Shown: positions 61,745 to 64,000 of the stretch, in pieces | Position numbering within the stretch: the stretch's first letter is position 1 | Layout of the letters: each line of letters begins with the position of its first letter | DNA from: Pseudomonas sp. ANT_H4 | Lineage (GTDB): Bacteria > Pseudomonadota > Gammaproteobacteria > Pseudomonadales > Pseudomonadaceae | Direction of reading: 5' to 3' | Length of the DNA: 64,000 nucleotides | Assembly (NCBI RefSeq): GCF_008369295.1 | Contig: NZ_VOBG01000015.1 | Span: 79,558 to 143,557 of the forward strand | Position numbers and translations under genes: made by a program | Notes under the pieces: model-generated | Told to the model about the DNA's origin: nothing | The model's input: the letters and a program-made list of their open reading frames with translations, nothing else | The model's database searches: none

Positions 61745-61848
61745 GAGCTGTCGAGCTTTAGCGAGGCTGCGATAGCGGTGGGTCAGGCACCCTCAATGTT
61801 GGCTGTGCTGACGCCATCGCAGCCTCGCTAAAGCTCGACAGCTCCTAC
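61741..61848. repeat. 33-bp perfect inverted repeat after pcaC
   Basis: Arms 61741-61773 (GTAGGAGCTGTCGAGCTTTA...) and 61816-61848 pair perfectly around 42 bases. The pcaC stop (TAG, 61742-61744) lies within the left arm. This is a common type of repeat in the P. fluorescens group and would form a strong transcript-end hairpin. Confidence 0.88.
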
Positions 61849-61878
61849 GCTGGCTTGTGCTAGCCATCATTGCTTAAA

Positions 61879-62778
61879 TCAGAAGGAATCAGCGTTCCAC
61901 AGCCAATTCCACACGCCTGGAAAATGCACCGCGTCGTTGACATCACCCACTGTGCGAGCCATGGCGGCGCGTTGCAGTGTCGGGCGATCCGTGTAGAACG
62001 GCTCGGCAGCTGTCCTAAGGCCTGTGACTCGGGCGCTGTCCATCAGGATCTGCAGGTATTCCTGCAGATGCCGTGCGGTGTAGCGGTTGATGTCGTGAAA
62101 GGTCACCACCACCGGTATCACACCGTCCACTGTCGGCAGCTGCCCCAGGGCGATCTGCTCGCGCACTTGCGACAGTTGCCGTAGCAGGTTGGCCCGCCGC
62201 TGCGGGCTGCCATTGAAACCCCAGATCTTGCCGTCATTGGCGCTCAGGTCCGTCAGCAGGATGTGCAAACCCTGTTTCTGATAAGCCGCGAAGGTGCGGC
62301 TGTCGTAGTTCCAGAAGGGCGGACGTACCAGGGTTGGCGGCGCCCCAGTGATCGACGCAATGGTTGCCGCGCCCAGGCTGAGGGACTGTTCCAGTTCTTC
62401 GCAGTCAAGGAGGCGGTGATTGGTGTGCCAGGCAGTGGCGGTGTGGAAGCCCAGGATATGCCCGCCCGCGTGCTCACGCTCCATGGTTTTACGACCACGC
62501 GCGCTGCCGCCGGACCGAGACGCCTCGGTCTGCAAAAAGAAGATCGCCTTGATACCCGGTTGTACCGGGTTGCTGGCCAGGTCCGCGAGCACTGAACGGC
62601 TCGGATTGTCGAAGCCCGAGGCGCTGGGGCCGTCATCGAAGGTCAGCAAAAAGCGGATCGGCGCCTGGGCACGCAGGTTGTGTTCAGTCTGCGGTGTCAG
62701 GGCAATGGGAGGGCCGATGCAGCCGCCCAGGCTCAATGCCAGGGCAAGTACGGCTGAGGCGATGGCAAGGGATTTCAT
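61879..62778 (-). CDS. Polysaccharide deacetylase family lipoprotein
   Basis: 299 residues: lipobox LGGC (Cys19) and NodB-type domain with FLLTFDDGPSASG (metal Asp), ILGFHTATAWHTNH in place of the usual HxxxH zinc site and PTLVRPPFWNYD. The second motif differs from the norm (HTATAWH keeps the H-x5-H spacing). Acts in the periplasm on N-acetylated polysaccharide or peptidoglycan. ATG 62778 begins the signal peptide; the frame is open to 62850. Confidence 0.85.
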   Translation of the reverse strand: MKSLAIASAVLALALSLGGCIGPPIALTPQTEHNLRAQAPIRFLLTFDDGPSASGFDNPSRSVLADLASNPVQPGIKAIFFLQTEASRSGGSARGRKTMEREHAGGHILGFHTATAWHTNHRLLDCEELEQSLSLGAATIASITGAPPTLVRPPFWNYDSRTFAAYQKQGLHILLTDLSANDGKIWGFNGSPQRRANLLRQLSQVREQIALGQLPTVDGVIPVVVTFHDINRYTARHLQEYLQILMDSARVTGLRTAAEPFYTDRPTLQRAAMARTVGDVNDAVHFPGVWNWLWNADSF

Positions 62779-62863
62779 GGTGTGGACCGCGCTCGAATGA
62801 AGGCCGCCGCTGATTTGGATCAGCGGCGGCAGGGGCGCACCATACAGCAAGGTTGTCGCGTGT

Positions 62864-63874
62864 TTACAGCAGACTTAGCGGATAGCTGACGATCAACCGG
62901 TTTTCATCAAACTTATTGTTGCTGTAGTCCCGGCGCATGCTGGAATTGCGCCAGCGCACATTGAGGTTTTTCAACGTGCCGCTCTGCACCGTGTAGGCCA
63001 GTTCGCTTTCCCGTCCCCATTCCTTGCCATCGGTCACGGTGGCGGTGTGCACATTGCTGCCGCTGATGTAGCGGTTCATCACGGTCAGGCCTGGCACGCC
63101 AAGGGCGACGAAGTTGTAGTCGTGGCGCACCTGCCAGGATTTTTCCTGGGCGTTGTCGTAGCTGGCGTTGAAGCTGTCGTTGGCCAGGGTGCCGCCGCTG
63201 GTGCCATTGACCCGCATCCAGGCGCTGTCGCCGGTGAGTTTTTGCAGGCCGACGTAGAAGGTGTTGCCGCCGTACTTGGCCGAGAACATCCCGGACCAGG
63301 TCTTGTTGTCGAGGTTGCCGGCACGGGCGCTGCCGTCTTCCTTGCCGTAGAAGAATCCGAGGTTGGCCCCCAGGGTCCAGTCGCCCAGAGGTTGGCTGTG
63401 GATCAGATTGAGGTACTGCTGGCTGTAGATATCCTTGAGTTGGGCATTCCACACGCCGACCTGCGTGCGTTTGTCATTGAAGGCATATTCGCCTCCCTGG
63501 AAGTTAAACCGGTGGGAGGTGAAGGCGGTTTTTCCGAACATCGACATGTCGGTCATGCTGCTGTCGTCACGCGGGCTATTGGCGCGGAACTGGCCGCCGT
63601 AGAGGGTCAGACCGTCGATTTCTTTGGAGGTGATCTGCCCTCCGCGCAAGGTTTGCGGCAGTGAGCGGCCGTCATCCGAGCGCAGGATCGGCAGCACCGG
63701 CATCCATTCGCCTAGCTTCACCTCAGTCTTCGAGATGCGCGCCTTGAATGCTACGCCCAGGCGCCCGAAGTCATCGGCGGGCCGCCCATCGTGATCCAGT
63801 GGCAACAGTTGCGTGCCCCCGGTGCCGCGTCCGCCATCGAGCTTCACCGAGTACAAACCGAGCACGTCCACGCC
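62864..63874 (-). pseudogene. OprD-family outer membrane porin, 5' end removed by an insertion sequence
   Basis: 336 codons of OprD-type porin: GVDVLGLYSVKLDGGRG, PADDFGRLGVAFKARISKTE, VGEWMPVLPILRSDDGRS-like block (here LGEWMPVLP), SRRDYS-type end (MRRDYSNNKFDENRLIVSYP), ending SYPLSLL with the C-terminal hydrophobic residue needed for membrane insertion. The signal peptide and about the first 100 residues are absent because an IS begins at about 63875. Without a signal sequence the product cannot reach the outer membrane. The place beside pca genes suggests a former aromatic-acid channel. Confidence 0.88.
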
Positions 63875-64000
63875 TGAACGAGCCCCATGAAAGACAGGAC
63901 ACCGTTTCCCCCTTACGATAAGGGATAGGCAAACGGTTATGTTTATGACTAATAGCAACGATAAGAGTGGTGAGCTTTTGGGTCAGGAGCGGCGGCGCCG
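63875..64000 (+). mobile_element. IS2-group IS3-family insertion sequence, left end
   Basis: The left end TGAACGAGCCCCATGAAAGA can be aligned with the IS2 left end by its TG start, GCCCC block and following AGACA/CAGACA. The element continues past the window edge. Its insertion point lies in the OprD-type gene. Confidence 0.75.
63945..64000 (+). CDS. IS3-family OrfA (start only)
   Basis: Frame MTNSNDKSGELLGQERRRR is the N-terminus of an IS3-family (IS2 group) OrfA helix-turn-helix protein; the rest lies outside the window. An ATG at 63939 is in the same frame. Confidence 0.75.
   Translation, partial: MTNSNDKSGELLGQERRR

Noticed and set aside
1..64000. CRISPR array, tRNA or rRNA genes
   Set aside because: No regularly spaced direct repeats and no tRNA or rRNA motifs were noticed on reading; palindromes found are single intergenic repeats.

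Overview
This window is chromosomal DNA from a fluorescent Pseudomonas, most likely the P. fluorescens group. The evidence is high-GC codon use, family-typical proteins throughout, Pseudomonas intergenic palindromes, and a gene order (QuiP-type acylase, glutathione transferase, YchJ, OmpA lipoprotein, DinG, PdxH, SlyB, Bra/Liv transporter) that resembles from memory one arm of the P. aeruginosa chromosome. No rRNA, tRNA or CRISPR array was seen.

Layout. 1-5.4 kb: end-truncated amino-acid binding protein, QuiP-like acylase, glutathione transferase, isochorismatase-fold hydrolase, His-rich SEC-C miniprotein and a LEA2 lipoprotein. 5.7-8.4 kb: a small accessory island with a colicin E3-type rRNase/immunity pair, an IS3-family remnant and a decayed serine recombinase. 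8.4-20.9 kb: core genes (ychJ, OmpA lipoproteins, collagen-like protein, dinG, GH50-like glycosidase, esterase, pdxH, slyB). 20.9-22.5 kb: a second bacteriocin locus with the same N-terminal and middle module as the first but another toxin tail; it is broken by a deletion/frameshift while its immunity gene is intact. 22.6-31.7 kb: nhaA, metabolic genes, a LysR/SDR divergent pair and a bufferin (copper-binding RiPP) operon bufA-bufB-bufC-doxX. 31.9-36.9 kb: the livFGMH-braC branched-chain amino acid transporter. 37.3-49.8 kb: DUF2288, an orphan tubulin/FtsZ-like protein, an NbdA-like MHYT-GGDEF-EAL protein, an MFS carrier, rapA, small proteins including a probable CcoM behind an Anr/FNR box, and a Pit phosphate transporter.

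51.0-61.7 kb: a full protocatechuate (beta-ketoadipate) cluster pcaR-K-I-J-F-H-G-T-B-D-C. It encodes regulator, two carriers, ring-cleavage dioxygenase (HG), cycloisomerase (B), decarboxylase (C), enol-lactonase (D), CoA-transferase (IJ) and thiolase (F), taking protocatechuate to succinyl-CoA and acetyl-CoA. Paired PcaR-type operators lie before pcaR and before pcaI with identical 19-bp centre spacing. The window ends with a polysaccharide deacetylase lipoprotein and an OprD-family porin whose 5' part is cut off by an IS2-like insertion sequence running off the right edge.

The points most worth attention are the two modular bacteriocin loci, the bufferin operon, the tubulin-like protein, the probable Anr-controlled CcoM gene missed by length cut-offs, and the IS-disrupted porin.
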